Assembly (NCBI RefSeq): GCF_009928525.1
Contig: NZ_JAABOK010000002.1
Coordinates: 186,001-250,000 of the forward strand
Length of the DNA stretch: 64,000 nt
Direction of reading: 5' to 3'
Source of the DNA: Chitinophaga solisilvae
Lineage (GTDB): Bacteria; Bacteroidota; Bacteroidia; Chitinophagales; Chitinophagaceae
Shown here in pieces: positions 18,723 to 27,363 of the stretch. Made by a program: the position numbers and the translations under genes. Position 1 is the first letter of the stretch. Each line of letters starts with the position of its first letter. Under the pieces are notes generated by a model. It was given only the letters and a program-made list of their open reading frames with translations. It was not told where the DNA came from and did no database searches.

Positions 18723-18751
18723 ATTAAAAGATCCTTTGTAATTACCATAGA

Positions 18752-21700
18752 ATGATTATCCATCCCTATATAAAAAAAAGTATACTGTTAACCTTCAGCG
18801 CTTTTACCGCGCTGCATATTTCAGCACAGCTCAAACCTGATGGCAGTAGCATTCCTGCGGCTACCGCAGTGCCATTGCCTGCAGGCTATAATTCACCGCA
18901 GATAAACTACATCCGCATATATGAGCCATCGATGCCTGCAGCCGATCCGGCGGCAGTTTCCGCTGCTACTGATGTGAAGGCTGTGAAGCAAACCACACAG
19001 TATTTTGATGGACTGGGTCGTCTGATACAGACGGTGAATAAGGGCGCCAGTGGCGGCAGTACACCGCGTGACCTGGTGACACCGGTAGTCTATGACAGCC
19101 TGGGGCGGGAACGGTATAAATACCTGCCTTATGTTTCTTCCGCTGCAGATGGAAAATTCAAACAGCAGCCTTTTACCGAACTGAATACTTTTGCCGGCAA
19201 TCAATATCCGGGAGAGAAAATATTTTACTCAGAAACGGTATTTGAGGCTTCCCCGCTGAACCGGGTGTTGAAAACCATGGCTCCGGGTAACAGCTGGGCC
19301 GGCGCAGGACGCGGCGTTTCCAGCGACTATCAGATTAATACAACGGCAGATGCAGTTGTCATCTGGTCGGTACCTGCCAATGGTATTATTCCTGTTAAAT
19401 CGGGCGTGTATGCAGCAGGACAACTGTTTAAAAATATCACGGCAGATGAAACCGGCAACCGGGTAGTTGAGTTCAAGGATAAAGAAGGGCAGGTAATACT
19501 GAAGAAGGTGGAACTCCTGTCCGGCTCCGCGGATGGGCATAATGGCTGGCTCTGTACTTATTATGTGTATGACGACTTAAACCTACTGCGTTTTGTGATT
19601 CCACCTAAAGCCGTGGAGCTGATCAAGTCTAACTGGGTTGTTTCCCAGCAGATCGCTGATGAACTGTGTTTTCAGTATCAGTATGACGGCCGCAGGAGAA
19701 TGATTACTAAAAGCGTTCCCGGCACCCGCTACGCCACAGAGATGGTATATGACCTGCGTGACCGCCTGGTATTTACCCGTGATGCCAATCTCCGGACGCA
19801 GCAGCAACCGCAATGGCTGGCTACTTTCTATGATAACCTGAACCGACCGGTAATGACGGCGCTGTATAACTCCGCAGTTACCCGCGACGCGCTGCAAACC
19901 AGCATGAGCGGCAGCACCGGCACACAGCAGGTGGCATATACTTTTCCCGGAACTGCAGATTTATATCTCAATCAGCATGATGGCAGCCCGGAATACAAGG
20001 CCACCAACAGCGTAAATCTGGAAGATGGCTTTGATACCGGTGCTTCCGGAACTACCGATGTGTTTACGGCGCCTGCGGCCAATGCCGGCAGTACTACTAT
20101 TGCCGCCACCAATGCGCTGCCAGGCATTAACCCTTCCCAACTTACGCCGCTGACCTATACTTTTTACGACAAGTATAATTATACCGGGGCGCTTCCTGCG
20201 GTGACAGCTGATTTTACGAAGCTGCAGGCAGGTAATAATCCGTATGCAGAACCGGTAAGCGCGGTGAGCAGCGCCACTACAGGACTGGTTACCGGCAATA
20301 AGGTACGTGTGCTGAATACAGACATCTGGCTGACGACCAGTATTTATTACGATGATAAAGGCCGCACTATACAGCTTGTCTCCGATAAAATGAATACCGG
20401 TAAGGAAGTTGTTTCCACGCTGTATGATTTTAACGGAAAGACGCTTAGTACCTATCAGTACGTCAACAATCCGAAAAGCAAGGTGGCGGCTGTCACCAGC
20501 CTGCTGACCGTAACGGACTACGATGCGATGGGCAGGGTGACCGGTATCCGCAAATCCCTGAATGGCACCCCGCTAAAGGACATGGTGCAGAACAGCTACG
20601 ATGATCTGGGGCAGTTAAAGACAAAGACACTGAGTAATATAGAATCACTGGATTATGATTATAACATCCGCGGGTGGCTGAAAGGGATCAACAAGGAGTT
20701 TGCAAAGGCCGGCGGACAGGGGCATTTCTTCGGTACGGAATTGCATTACGATTACGGCTACACGCAATCGCAGTTCAACGGCAACATCTCCGGCATTACC
20801 TGGAGAAGTAAAAGCGACCAGCAGTGGCGTTCCTATGGCTACCGCTACGATGCGGCCAACCGCCTGCTGAAAGCAGATTTCACCCAGAACAACAGTGGCT
20901 GGAACACCAGTGCCGGCTATGATTTTACCGTTACCATGGGAGATGGGACTATGGCTACATCTGCCTATGATGCCAATGGTAACATCCTCGCCATGGCGCA
21001 GAAGGGGAGGAAAGGTACCAGTAGTGCTGATATAGACAGATTGAGTTATACCTATCTACCCAACAGCAACAAACTGCAGGGAGTAATTGACAATGCAAAT
21101 GATCCTTCCTCTGCATTGGGAGATTTTAAAGAAATCAATGGTCAGGGTAGCAATGACTACAATTACGACGACAACGGCAACCTCACGCAGGATGATAACA
21201 AGAACATCAAAGCAGGCGGGATCAGTTACAACCACCTGAATCTGCCCAGGCAGGTAGCTATCAGGGGAAAAGGTACTATCGTCTATCAGTATGATGCTGC
21301 CGGCAACAAGTTGCGCAAAACAGTTACAGACAGTACTTCTTCGATACCCAAAGTGACGGTAACAGATTACATCAGTAGTCTGGTGTATCAGAATGATACG
21401 TTGCAATTCATTCCGCATGAAGAGGGCCGGATCCGTGCCTTTGCGAAGGCGAATCAGCCAGTGGCCTACTTCTATGATTACTTCGTGAAAGATCACCTGG
21501 GTAACGTGCGGATGGTGTTAACCGAACAGCAGGATACCAGTATTTACAGGGCTTCCATGGAAACCGCTGCTGCACGTGTAGAAAATGCATTGTTCAGCAA
21601 TGTAGACAACACCCGTTTCAACAAGCCGGTAGGCTACCCGACAGATCAGTCATCCGAACCTAATGAATTTGTAGCTAAGCTCAACGCAAAATCCGGTGGT

Positions 21701-23182
21701 CAGAAAATAGGTCCCTCTCTGGTACTCCGCGTAATGGCAGGGGATACTGTTTCCATCAACACACAGGCTTTTTATAAATCCACCAGTCCTCAGCAGAACA
21801 ATAAATCCCCACTGGCAGAAGACATGGTTGCCGATCTGGCGCGGGCCTTCAGCAGTCCCGGTACTGATAACAGCGCCCACGGTATTACAGATGCAACCGG
21901 AACAACACCATTCAATACCAACTTCTACAACAATGATTACCGGAAATTACAGGAGAAAAACCAGGACCAGCCACAGGCAGATAAACCGAAGGCGTACCTG
22001 AATTTTGTTTTATTCGACGATCAGTTTAAATTAGTAGAAGTGAACAGTGGGGTGAAACAGGTGAAAGCCACTCCTGATGAACTGCAGCAGTTAGGCACAG
22101 AGAAGATGACGGTAGCGAAGAGCGGCTTCCTGTATGTATACACCAGCAATGAGACTCCGCAGGATGTGTTCTTTGATAACCTGGTAGTAGTGCAGAATGC
22201 AGGGAGGATGCTGGAAGAGACGCATTATTATCCGTTTGGGTTGACGATGGCGGGGATTAGTTCGAATGCGTTGAAGGGGTCGAATTATCCTGAAAACAGG
22301 AAGAAATATAACGGTATAGAATATACGAGCGATCTGGATCTTGATATATATGATGCGCAGTTTAGGAATCTTGATCCGCAGATAGGAAGATGGAATCAGA
22401 TAGATCCGAAGATCGAGAACATGGAAGCATGGTCTCCGTATGTATCTAACTATGACAATCCCATTAAGTACAATGACTTTTTAGGTGATGAGCCAAGCGG
22501 GCCAGGAGATCCTATTAAACGGGTAGGACTTGTTACTGGCAGGGAATATACATTGACTGCACCGACAGGAGTAGGTTCTGCGCTTAAGTTTGCAGCGCAA
22601 TATGTGGGAGGAATTATAAACGAAGGAGTAGAGGCGGCAAATAGATACGTGAACCCCTTGGTTCCCGCTGCAGAATTAGTAGTAGGTAAGAGTTATGAAA
22701 GCGGTTTTTCAGAAGATAAATCAAGAGTAGTGTCTGGTGTTGAGGTAGCTGTATCCTTAATTCCAGGAGGGAAAGCGGAAATGGGTGCTGCTAAAGTGGC
22801 AGAAAGATCAGTAGTTAGTTTAGATAATAATGCGTTAGTTCATGCTATTGAAGGAAATTCAAAGGATGCAGTAAAGGCTGCCATTGGTAATGACAAACCA
22901 ATCGTTTCAATTACAGCAATTAAGGAATTTTTAGTTAAAGGAGATAAAGATGCTTTAAGGAGTTATATGAAAGAAATAGGTGCTACTGTTAGTACAAAAG
23001 GAGGGTCTTCCTCTCAAGTCAAAGCGTTACAGCAAACAGCAGAAAGTATGGGAAGGAAAGTTGGAACAAACGATGCAAGTATTATTGCGGGTGCAACGAA
23101 TAACAATGCTACCATAATTTCGAATGATAAACAGATGGTAAAATTCATGCGGGCAATTGGTTTGCCAGTTAAAAATTTTTAA
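18752..23182 (+). CDS. RHS-repeat polymorphic toxin with C-terminal PIN-like nuclease domain
   Basis: 1476 residues: a signal-like N-terminus (about 1-26), a DUF6443-like region (about 48-170, YFDGLGRLIQTVNKG), many YD repeats (about 280-950), and the RHS-associated core ending near residue 1235 (AQFRNLDPQIGRWNQIDP, YVSNYDNPIKYNDFLG). After the core comes a variable tip (about 1240-1476). Its last 125 residues carry acidic residues in PIN-domain order: D1358 (SLDNNALVHAI), E1392 (IKEFL), D1441 (GTNDASIIAGA) and D1459 (IISNDKQMVKF). PIN domains are metal-dependent RNases, so the tip is probably an RNA-cutting toxin. DNA after about 22.5 kb becomes AT-richer than the core, as in swapped RHS tips. 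The stop abuts a candidate immunity gene. Confidence 0.85.
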   Translation: MIIHPYIKKSILLTFSAFTALHISAQLKPDGSSIPAATAVPLPAGYNSPQINYIRIYEPSMPAADPAAVSAATDVKAVKQTTQYFDGLGRLIQTVNKGASGGSTPRDLVTPVVYDSLGRERYKYLPYVSSAADGKFKQQPFTELNTFAGNQYPGEKIFYSETVFEASPLNRVLKTMAPGNSWAGAGRGVSSDYQINTTADAVVIWSVPANGIIPVKSGVYAAGQLFKNITADETGNRVVEFKDKEGQVILKKVELLSGSADGHNGWLCTYYVYDDLNLLRFVIPPKAVELIKSNWVVSQQIADELCFQYQYDGRRRMITKSVPGTRYATEMVYDLRDRLVFTRDANLRTQQQPQWLATFYDNLNRPVMTALYNSAVTRDALQTSMSGSTGTQQVAYTFPGTADLYLNQHDGSPEYKATNSVNLEDGFDTGASGTTDVFTAPAANAGSTTIAATNALPGINPSQLTPLTYTFYDKYNYTGALPAVTADFTKLQAGNNPYAEPVSAVSSATTGLVTGNKVRVLNTDIWLTTSIYYDDKGRTIQLVSDKMNTGKEVVSTLYDFNGKTLSTYQYVNNPKSKVAAVTSLLTVTDYDAMGRVTGIRKSLNGTPLKDMVQNSYDDLGQLKTKTLSNIESLDYDYNIRGWLKGINKEFAKAGGQGHFFGTELHYDYGYTQSQFNGNISGITWRSKSDQQWRSYGYRYDAANRLLKADFTQNNSGWNTSAGYDFTVTMGDGTMATSAYDANGNILAMAQKGRKGTSSADIDRLSYTYLPNSNKLQGVIDNANDPSSALGDFKEINGQGSNDYNYDDNGNLTQDDNKNIKAGGISYNHLNLPRQVAIRGKGTIVYQYDAAGNKLRKTVTDSTSSIPKVTVTDYISSLVYQNDTLQFIPHEEGRIRAFAKANQPVAYFYDYFVKDHLGNVRMVLTEQQDTSIYRASMETAAARVENALFSNVDNTRFNKPVGYPTDQSSEPNEFVAKLNAKSGGQKIGPSLVLRVMAGDTVSINTQAFYKSTSPQQNNKSPLAEDMVADLARAFSSPGTDNSAHGITDATGTTPFNTNFYNNDYRKLQEKNQDQPQADKPKAYLNFVLFDDQFKLVEVNSGVKQVKATPDELQQLGTEKMTVAKSGFLYVYTSNETPQDVFFDNLVVVQNAGRMLEETHYYPFGLTMAGISSNALKGSNYPENRKKYNGIEYTSDLDLDIYDAQFRNLDPQIGRWNQIDPKIENMEAWSPYVSNYDNPIKYNDFLGDEPSGPGDPIKRVGLVTGREYTLTAPTGVGSALKFAAQYVGGIINEGVEAANRYVNPLVPAAELVVGKSYESGFSEDKSRVVSGVEVAVSLIPGGKAEMGAAKVAERSVVSLDNNALVHAIEGNSKDAVKAAIGNDKPIVSITAIKEFLVKGDKDALRSYMKEIGATVSTKGGSSSQVKALQQTAESMGRKVGTNDASIIAGATNNNATIISNDKQMVKFMRAIGLPVKNF

Positions 23183-23521
23183 ATGGGAGCTTATAATTTG
23201 CTTATAGTAAATGTGCAATGTCCTAATTGCAAGAATACTTATGAAGCCAAAATTCAATTCAAATATGGGGATACCTGGCAGTTGCAATATCGGTTGGGAG
23301 ATAAGTTAAAGTGGGGAGGGAATGACATTGGTGTTCCTGGATGGCCCTGCGTAAAGGTATATGGCATCTTAGAAACAGATATATGCCCTGTTTGCAATCA
23401 AATTAATTTGGAGGATGAATTTGATATTTATATTGAACATGATGTACTTAAAGAAGTGCGCAAAATGGACAATATTGAAGATTATTTTTTGAATGATGGG
23501 AGTTATAAACTTATGGAGTAA
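23183..23521 (+). CDS. Zinc-ribbon protein, candidate immunity protein for the RHS-PIN toxin
   Basis: 112 residues; the ATG is immediately after the toxin stop codon (TAAATG), so the two are translationally linked. Two CxxC knuckles (VQCPNCKNTY near residue 13 and DICPVCNQIN near 70) predict one zinc ribbon. No signal peptide, so it is cytoplasmic. The position after the toxin tip, small size and AT-rich DNA fit an immunity gene; binding to the toxin is inference. I know no named immunity family for it. Confidence 0.75.
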   Translation: MGAYNLLIVNVQCPNCKNTYEAKIQFKYGDTWQLQYRLGDKLKWGGNDIGVPGWPCVKVYGILETDICPVCNQINLEDEFDIYIEHDVLKEVRKMDNIEDYFLNDGSYKLME

Positions 23522-23607
23522 TACTAATGTAAGGCCAATATTTTATGAGGGTAAATTAGCATAAAACCTCGTTCATGTTAGTTTTTGTAAGATTCATTCC
23601 CGAAAAT

Positions 23608-23655
23608 GATAAACAGAAAAGCCGCAGGCGAACGCCTGCGGCTTTTCTGTTTATC
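23608..23655. terminator. Strong hairpin, probable terminator after the immunity gene
   Basis: Arms 23608-23630 and 23633-23655 are perfectly complementary over 23 nt with a 2-base spacer. A-rich and T-rich flanks inside the stem (CAGAAAAGCCGCAGG / CCTGCGGCTTTTCTG) allow termination in both directions. Confidence 0.75.
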
Positions 23656-23785
23656 GTGAATACGCTTTTTTAGTTTTGTTATAAGTAATAGCCATATCAA
23701 TGAAGTAATAAATTTTTTCTTTTTCCTCCTCTGGTAAGGCTTCAATATCTTCTATTCGTTTAAGTAGTTTTTTGTCCAGTACCAT
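23651..23785 (-). pseudogene. C-terminal remnant of an HTH (XRE-type) regulator
   Basis: A 44-codon minus-strand frame encodes KLLKRIEDIEALPEEEKEKI followed by YYFIDMAITYNKTKKAYS, which matches the dimerisation tail common at the end of XRE-family regulators in Bacteroidota. An in-frame stop occurs about 12 codons further upstream, and no helix-turn-helix part remains. The stop codon overlaps the 23608-23655 hairpin. I read it as a truncated gene left by cassette turnover. Confidence 0.55.
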
Positions 23786-23921
23786 GCTGGTAGACTGCCA
23801 AAGCCATTCTCGGAAATATCAAGGGAAGAAGTCAAAGTTCGGCAGAAAGACTCATGGATACGGAAAGAGCAAGGTGCAAAGTCCCGATTACAGCCATTTG
23901 CACCCATTCCACCCAAGGTAA
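23784..23921 (+). pseudogene. Possible tail remnant of an RHS-associated protein
   Basis: A 45-codon plus-strand frame reads GKKSKFGRKTHGYGKSK and then SPDYSHLHPFHPR. The Lys/Gly/His-rich end resembles the tails seen on some toxin tips. No start context or family match is secure, and other frames are also open here. Reported as a weak candidate only. The bases between it and 23978 show no further feature. Confidence 0.2.
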
Positions 23922-23977
23922 AGCCAATAGATTATAAGATAGATTTTAAAATTAAATTTCCATAATAATTGAAGTTT

Positions 23978-24577
23978 ATGAAAATACTAACATGCCTCTG
24001 TGTCAGTTTTTTGGGTATATTAAATAGTATTGAGAACCCTGGTATTGATAATTTACTTCAACGCTGGAATAAAGTAAGTTTGTCTGCATTGGAAGAAAAA
24101 GCAATGTCAACAATTGCAGGGGAAGAACGAGAACTGTATCAGAATAGATTGGAATCGATGCCGGGAGTATGGGAAGGGATTGACAGTATAAACTATAAAT
24201 CTATAAGATTGCTTTTCCTGGAGAAAATCACCACTGATTTTAACTGCAAAGGTAAGAAATGGGCTGTTATTGAGGTCGTGAAAAATGGAGAAATCAAGCG
24301 ATTGGTTAATTATCTGATATGTTTTAATGGAAGCCGGACAAATATTATTTCATATCGCTACTATATTGATAAGTGGATTAAAATACAGGAATGGCAACGA
24401 CCTTTAAAAATTGCGACACTATTTAAAAAAACAGATAAAATATCTATGGGGAGAGGGTGTAATTCTGGTGATGTTATTGTTACGAATTTTAAATCAGAAC
24501 TTCCTCTACAAACGGTATACTTTGTTGAAAGTACCTTAGCCCACGCAAGCGTGATTAATAGCATTATATCGCGTTAG
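23978..24577 (+). CDS. Exported protein of unknown function in the RHS accessory region
   Basis: 199 residues from ATG 23978; a TTG three codons earlier is less likely. The N-terminus MKILTCLCVSFLGILNS is a short signal peptide. No family or catalytic motif is recognised. The middle (KGKKWAVIEVVKNGEIKRLV) looks beta-rich. The DNA is AT-rich like its neighbours and unlike the flanking housekeeping genes. It could be a periplasmic immunity protein of an older toxin tip, judged only by position. Confidence 0.6.
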   Translation: MKILTCLCVSFLGILNSIENPGIDNLLQRWNKVSLSALEEKAMSTIAGEERELYQNRLESMPGVWEGIDSINYKSIRLLFLEKITTDFNCKGKKWAVIEVVKNGEIKRLVNYLICFNGSRTNIISYRYYIDKWIKIQEWQRPLKIATLFKKTDKISMGRGCNSGDVIVTNFKSELPLQTVYFVESTLAHASVINSIISR

Positions 24578-24608
24578 ATAAAAATACAGTGCTATAAGAG
24601 AAATTATA

Positions 24609-24633
24609 ATTATCCGTTTGGGTTGACAATGGC
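24609..24633 (+). repeat. 25-bp copy of the RHS core sequence
   Basis: 24 of 25 bases are identical to 22227-22251 inside the RHS core; both encode YPFGLTMA. It is a relic of RHS core joined to another tip/immunity segment, as expected from recombination between RHS cassettes. Confidence 0.75.
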
Positions 24634-24646
24634 ATGGAATGTAGTT

Positions 24647-24841
24647 ATGCAAGAATATATTAAGTTATTAGAAAAGAATACTCCTGTAGATCCAAATGTA
24701 TTAGCCGCTTTTTTGTCACAAATTTATTTTACGCCTGTGGTAGACTATATTGATTTTATTAAGCATTTCAACGGAGCAGAAGCGGAAATTGGGAATAATC
24801 AGTATTTAAAATTGTGTGTGTGCCACGTACAATGGAAATAA
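24647..24841 (+). pseudogene. Truncated SMI1/KNR4 (SUKH)-like immunity gene
   Basis: From ATG 24647 the product has MQEYIKLLEKNTPVDPN, then DYIDFIKHFNGAEAEIGNNQ and YLKL, which resembles the N-terminal half of SUKH immunity proteins (helix, then fL..nGG..G..YL.L). The chain then runs into an unrelated CVCHVQWK tail and stops at 64 residues, about half of a normal SUKH domain. The first codons are fused in frame to the RHS core relic. Confidence 0.55.
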
Positions 24842-24885
24842 TAGTACCATGCAACAATTGTAAAGCAATGTTTAAAATCGAGTAA
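24832..24885 (+). pseudogene. 17-codon zinc-ribbon-like fragment
   Basis: The short frame encodes MEIIVPCNNCKAMFKIE, which resembles the first zinc knuckle of the immunity candidate at 23183 (VQCPNCKNTYEAKI). It ends 1 base before the next gene. It may be a relic of a related immunity gene; chance similarity is possible at this length. Confidence 0.3.
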
Positions 24886-24886
24886 A

Positions 24887-25372
24887 ATGTATTCAGAAAA
24901 AAGGATAAATGAGAAAATGGCTTTAGAATATGTAATAGATACTGATTGGTTTTTTCTTGATAATTATGGTCATATAGCTGTAGTTGCTTCTGCTGGTGGG
25001 TTGCTCCCAGAGTCTGTCTCTGCTGATATGGAAAAGTTAAAGAAGATGATAAGCTTTTTTCGTTCTCTTCCGGTTTTATCAAATGATATAATACTTGAAG
25101 AAGATGTTTTACAGAAGATAGGTAACTTTAGTGACAAGGGAAAGGAGAATTACTTGAAAGATCTATATTTTATGGCATCACGTGGATTTTACTACTTTGA
25201 TAAAGTAATCTTAAATGAATACACTGATTTTAGGTATTTTTTGAAAGCGAAACCAGTAAAAACTCTTGATGTCAATGTAATTAAAGATAAGATCACTGAC
25301 TTTTTTTCTATAACATTAATTAATGATAATTTAGAGAGAATGAAACATTTTAATGTTAATGAAGTATTATAG
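24887..25372 (+). CDS. Candidate immunity protein of unknown family
   Basis: 161 residues, cytoplasmic, with no membrane segment. The N-terminal half contains DTDWFFLDNYGHIAVVASAG, a pattern seen in several small RHS-linked proteins that begin with an iDWF.vD..G.iA strand pair; the rest is helical and charged. AT-rich and at the end of the RHS accessory region, it is probably an intact immunity gene kept without its toxin. The specific function is unknown. Confidence 0.6.
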   Translation: MYSEKRINEKMALEYVIDTDWFFLDNYGHIAVVASAGGLLPESVSADMEKLKKMISFFRSLPVLSNDIILEEDVLQKIGNFSDKGKENYLKDLYFMASRGFYYFDKVILNEYTDFRYFLKAKPVKTLDVNVIKDKITDFFSITLINDNLERMKHFNVNEVL

Positions 25373-25464
25373 ATACAGTTAAGGCAGACCCCCGTTTTTA
25401 TTAACAGTATAAATTTCAAAACGGAGTTAGTAAAATAATCTTTCTATTAAACACTATAACCAAA

Positions 25465-25494
25465 AACTCCCGGCTACCTCAGTAACCGGGAGTT
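25465..25494 (-). terminator. Terminator at the hisS end
   Basis: The stem AACTCCCGG / CCGGGAGTT (25465-25473, 25486-25494) has a 12-base loop and, on the minus strand, is followed by TTTTGG. It lies 23 bases after the hisS stop. Confidence 0.7.
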
Positions 25495-25517
25495 CTCATT
25501 TATAAAAAAGCTATAAA

Positions 25518-26870
25518 TCAAAACGTCATCTCCGCAAAAGCTGCTGCACTCACTTTCTCCTGCTGCCCGCTCACTAAATTCTTCACACTGAGCAGATTTT
25601 CCTGCAGTTCAGATTCTCCGAGGATTACTACATACGGTATGCCTCTTTTATCTGCATATTTCATCTGTTTATCCATTTTGGCGCTCTCGTGAAACAGTTC
25701 TGCGGCGATGCCTCTGGCGCGTAGCTGCATCATATAGCTGAAGGCTGCGCGTGCGCTGGCTTCACCGAGGTTGAGGAACAGCACTTTGGTGGATTGCTGC
25801 GTCGCTTCGGGGAACAGCTTTAGTTCTTCGAGTACGTCATAGATACGGTCTACGCCGAAGGAGATACCAACGCCGGACGTGCCTTTCATGCCGAACATGC
25901 CGGTGAGGTCGTCGTAGCGGCCGCCTCCGCCGATGCTGCCCATTTTCACGGTGGCTGGTGCTTTCACTTCTACGATCATGCCGGTGTAGTAGTTGAGGCC
26001 GCGGGCGAGGGTGACGTCTATGATAGGTGCGGTGTTGAATGGGGCGTAGCCGGAGTTGATGACGAAAGACAACTCTTCGATGCCTTTCTGCGCGGTTTCG
26101 GAAGCGGCCAGCAGTGTTTTGAGCTGGGCCAGTTTTTCTTCGCTGGTACCGCTGATGGCGAGGAATTGCTCGATGGTGGTAATGTCAGCATCGGTCAGGC
26201 CACGGGCTGCCAGTTCTTTTCTCACACCTTCTGCACCAATCTTATCGAGTTTGTCTATGGAGATGGTGATGTCGGTGAGGAGGTCCTGTTTACCGATTAC
26301 TTCTGCGAGGCCGCTTAATATTTTGCGGTTGTTGACGCGCAGTTCATATCCCTGTAGTCCGAGTCTGGTGAGTACGGTATCATAGATCAGGAGCAGTTCC
26401 ACTTCGTTGAGCAGGGAGTTACTGCCCACCACGTCGGCGTCGCACTGATAGAACTCGCGGTAGCGGCCTTTCTGCGGCCTGTCACCCCGCCATACGGGTT
26501 GCATCTGGTAGCGCTTGAAGGGCAGGGTCAGTTCCTGCTGATTCATGACTACGTAACGGGCAAACGGGATGGTGAGGTCATACCGGAGGGCTTTGTCGCT
26601 CAGTATGGACGACATTTCTTTATTGCTGGCAGCGGCTTTGGCAGCAGCCAGTTTATCATCGTTGTTGGATAATATGCGGAACATGAGTTTATCGCCTTCC
26701 TCTCCGTATTTGCCGGTGAGGGTGGATAAGTTCTCCATGGCGGGAGTTTCCAGCGGCTGGAAGCCGTAAACCTCAAAGGTGCTGCGGATGGTCTGGAAGA
26801 TGTAATTCCGTTTTCTTACGACTACGGGGCCAAAATCGCGGGTACCTGATGGTATACTGGGTTTTATCAT
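25518..26870 (-). CDS. hisS: Histidyl-tRNA synthetase
   Basis: A 450-residue class II aminoacyl-tRNA synthetase charging tRNA-His in the cytoplasm. MIKPSIPSGTRDFGP is the family N-terminus; motif 2 is in QPVWRGDRPQKGRYREFYQ; the histidine-specific blocks LARGLNYYTG and SIGGGGRYDDL are present; the C-terminal anticodon-binding domain covers about residues 355-450. The length is normal. It is 24 bases downstream of a phosphatase gene on the same strand and likely cotranscribed with it. Confidence 0.97.
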   Translation of the reverse strand: MIKPSIPSGTRDFGPVVVRKRNYIFQTIRSTFEVYGFQPLETPAMENLSTLTGKYGEEGDKLMFRILSNNDDKLAAAKAAASNKEMSSILSDKALRYDLTIPFARYVVMNQQELTLPFKRYQMQPVWRGDRPQKGRYREFYQCDADVVGSNSLLNEVELLLIYDTVLTRLGLQGYELRVNNRKILSGLAEVIGKQDLLTDITISIDKLDKIGAEGVRKELAARGLTDADITTIEQFLAISGTSEEKLAQLKTLLAASETAQKGIEELSFVINSGYAPFNTAPIIDVTLARGLNYYTGMIVEVKAPATVKMGSIGGGGRYDDLTGMFGMKGTSGVGISFGVDRIYDVLEELKLFPEATQQSTKVLFLNLGEASARAAFSYMMQLRARGIAAELFHESAKMDKQMKYADKRGIPYVVILGESELQENLLSVKNLVSGQQEKVSAAAFAEMTF

Positions 26871-26894
26871 TTCAAAAAGTTATTAAAGTTGCTA

Positions 26895-27329
26895 TTATGC
26901 TTTGTCTGTGATGCATTTACAGGCATCATATATTAATTTGTAAACAGGTGCGAACAACGCATCATCGTACCAGGGATCCGGTACTTCCTGTTCTTCCGGC
27001 AAAAGGAAATGTACTTTGGCCTTATCAGCTTCGTTACGGGCTTTGCGCAGTACATCCCTGTAATTGTTCTTATCCATCACATATATGCGGTCAAATGCGT
27101 CGAAATCAGTTGTCTGGAACTGTCGGCCGCGCAGACCGGCAATATCTACCCCTTGATTCCGCGCTTCTTTTACGGAACGGGGATCGGGCGGATCGCCAAT
27201 ATGCCAGCTACCGGTGCCGGCAGAGTCTATTTCCCAGTCAAGACCCCTGCCGGCGGCGAGATGTCGCATTATACCCTCGGCCAGCGGTGAACGGCAGATA
27301 TTGCCCAGACAAACCATCAATATCTTCAT
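26895..27329 (-). CDS. Low-molecular-weight protein tyrosine phosphatase
   Basis: A 144-residue cytoplasmic phosphatase. The P-loop CLGNICRS has the nucleophile C7 and R13; the general acid D118 is in VPDPWYDD. The length is that of the housekeeping/arsC-like family of LMW-PTPs. No capsule or exopolysaccharide kinase gene is nearby, so it is not obviously a Wzb. It is upstream of hisS on the same strand. Confidence 0.9.
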   Translation of the reverse strand: MKILMVCLGNICRSPLAEGIMRHLAAGRGLDWEIDSAGTGSWHIGDPPDPRSVKEARNQGVDIAGLRGRQFQTTDFDAFDRIYVMDKNNYRDVLRKARNEADKAKVHFLLPEEQEVPDPWYDDALFAPVYKLIYDACKCITDKA

Positions 27330-27355
27330 TGTTAATATAATTGTAAATCAGCCCG

Positions 27356-27363
27356 CAAACCTA
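27356..27363 (-). promoter_or_regulatory. Candidate -7 element for the phosphatase-hisS unit
   Basis: TAGGTTTG on the minus strand fits TAnnTTTG and lies 27 bases before the ATG. No clear -33 TTTG is seen. Confidence 0.45.

Noticed and set aside
23522..25440. CRISPR array or tRNA-linked attachment site in the RHS island
   Set aside because: No regularly spaced direct repeats, no tRNA cloverleaf and no integrase gene could be found.
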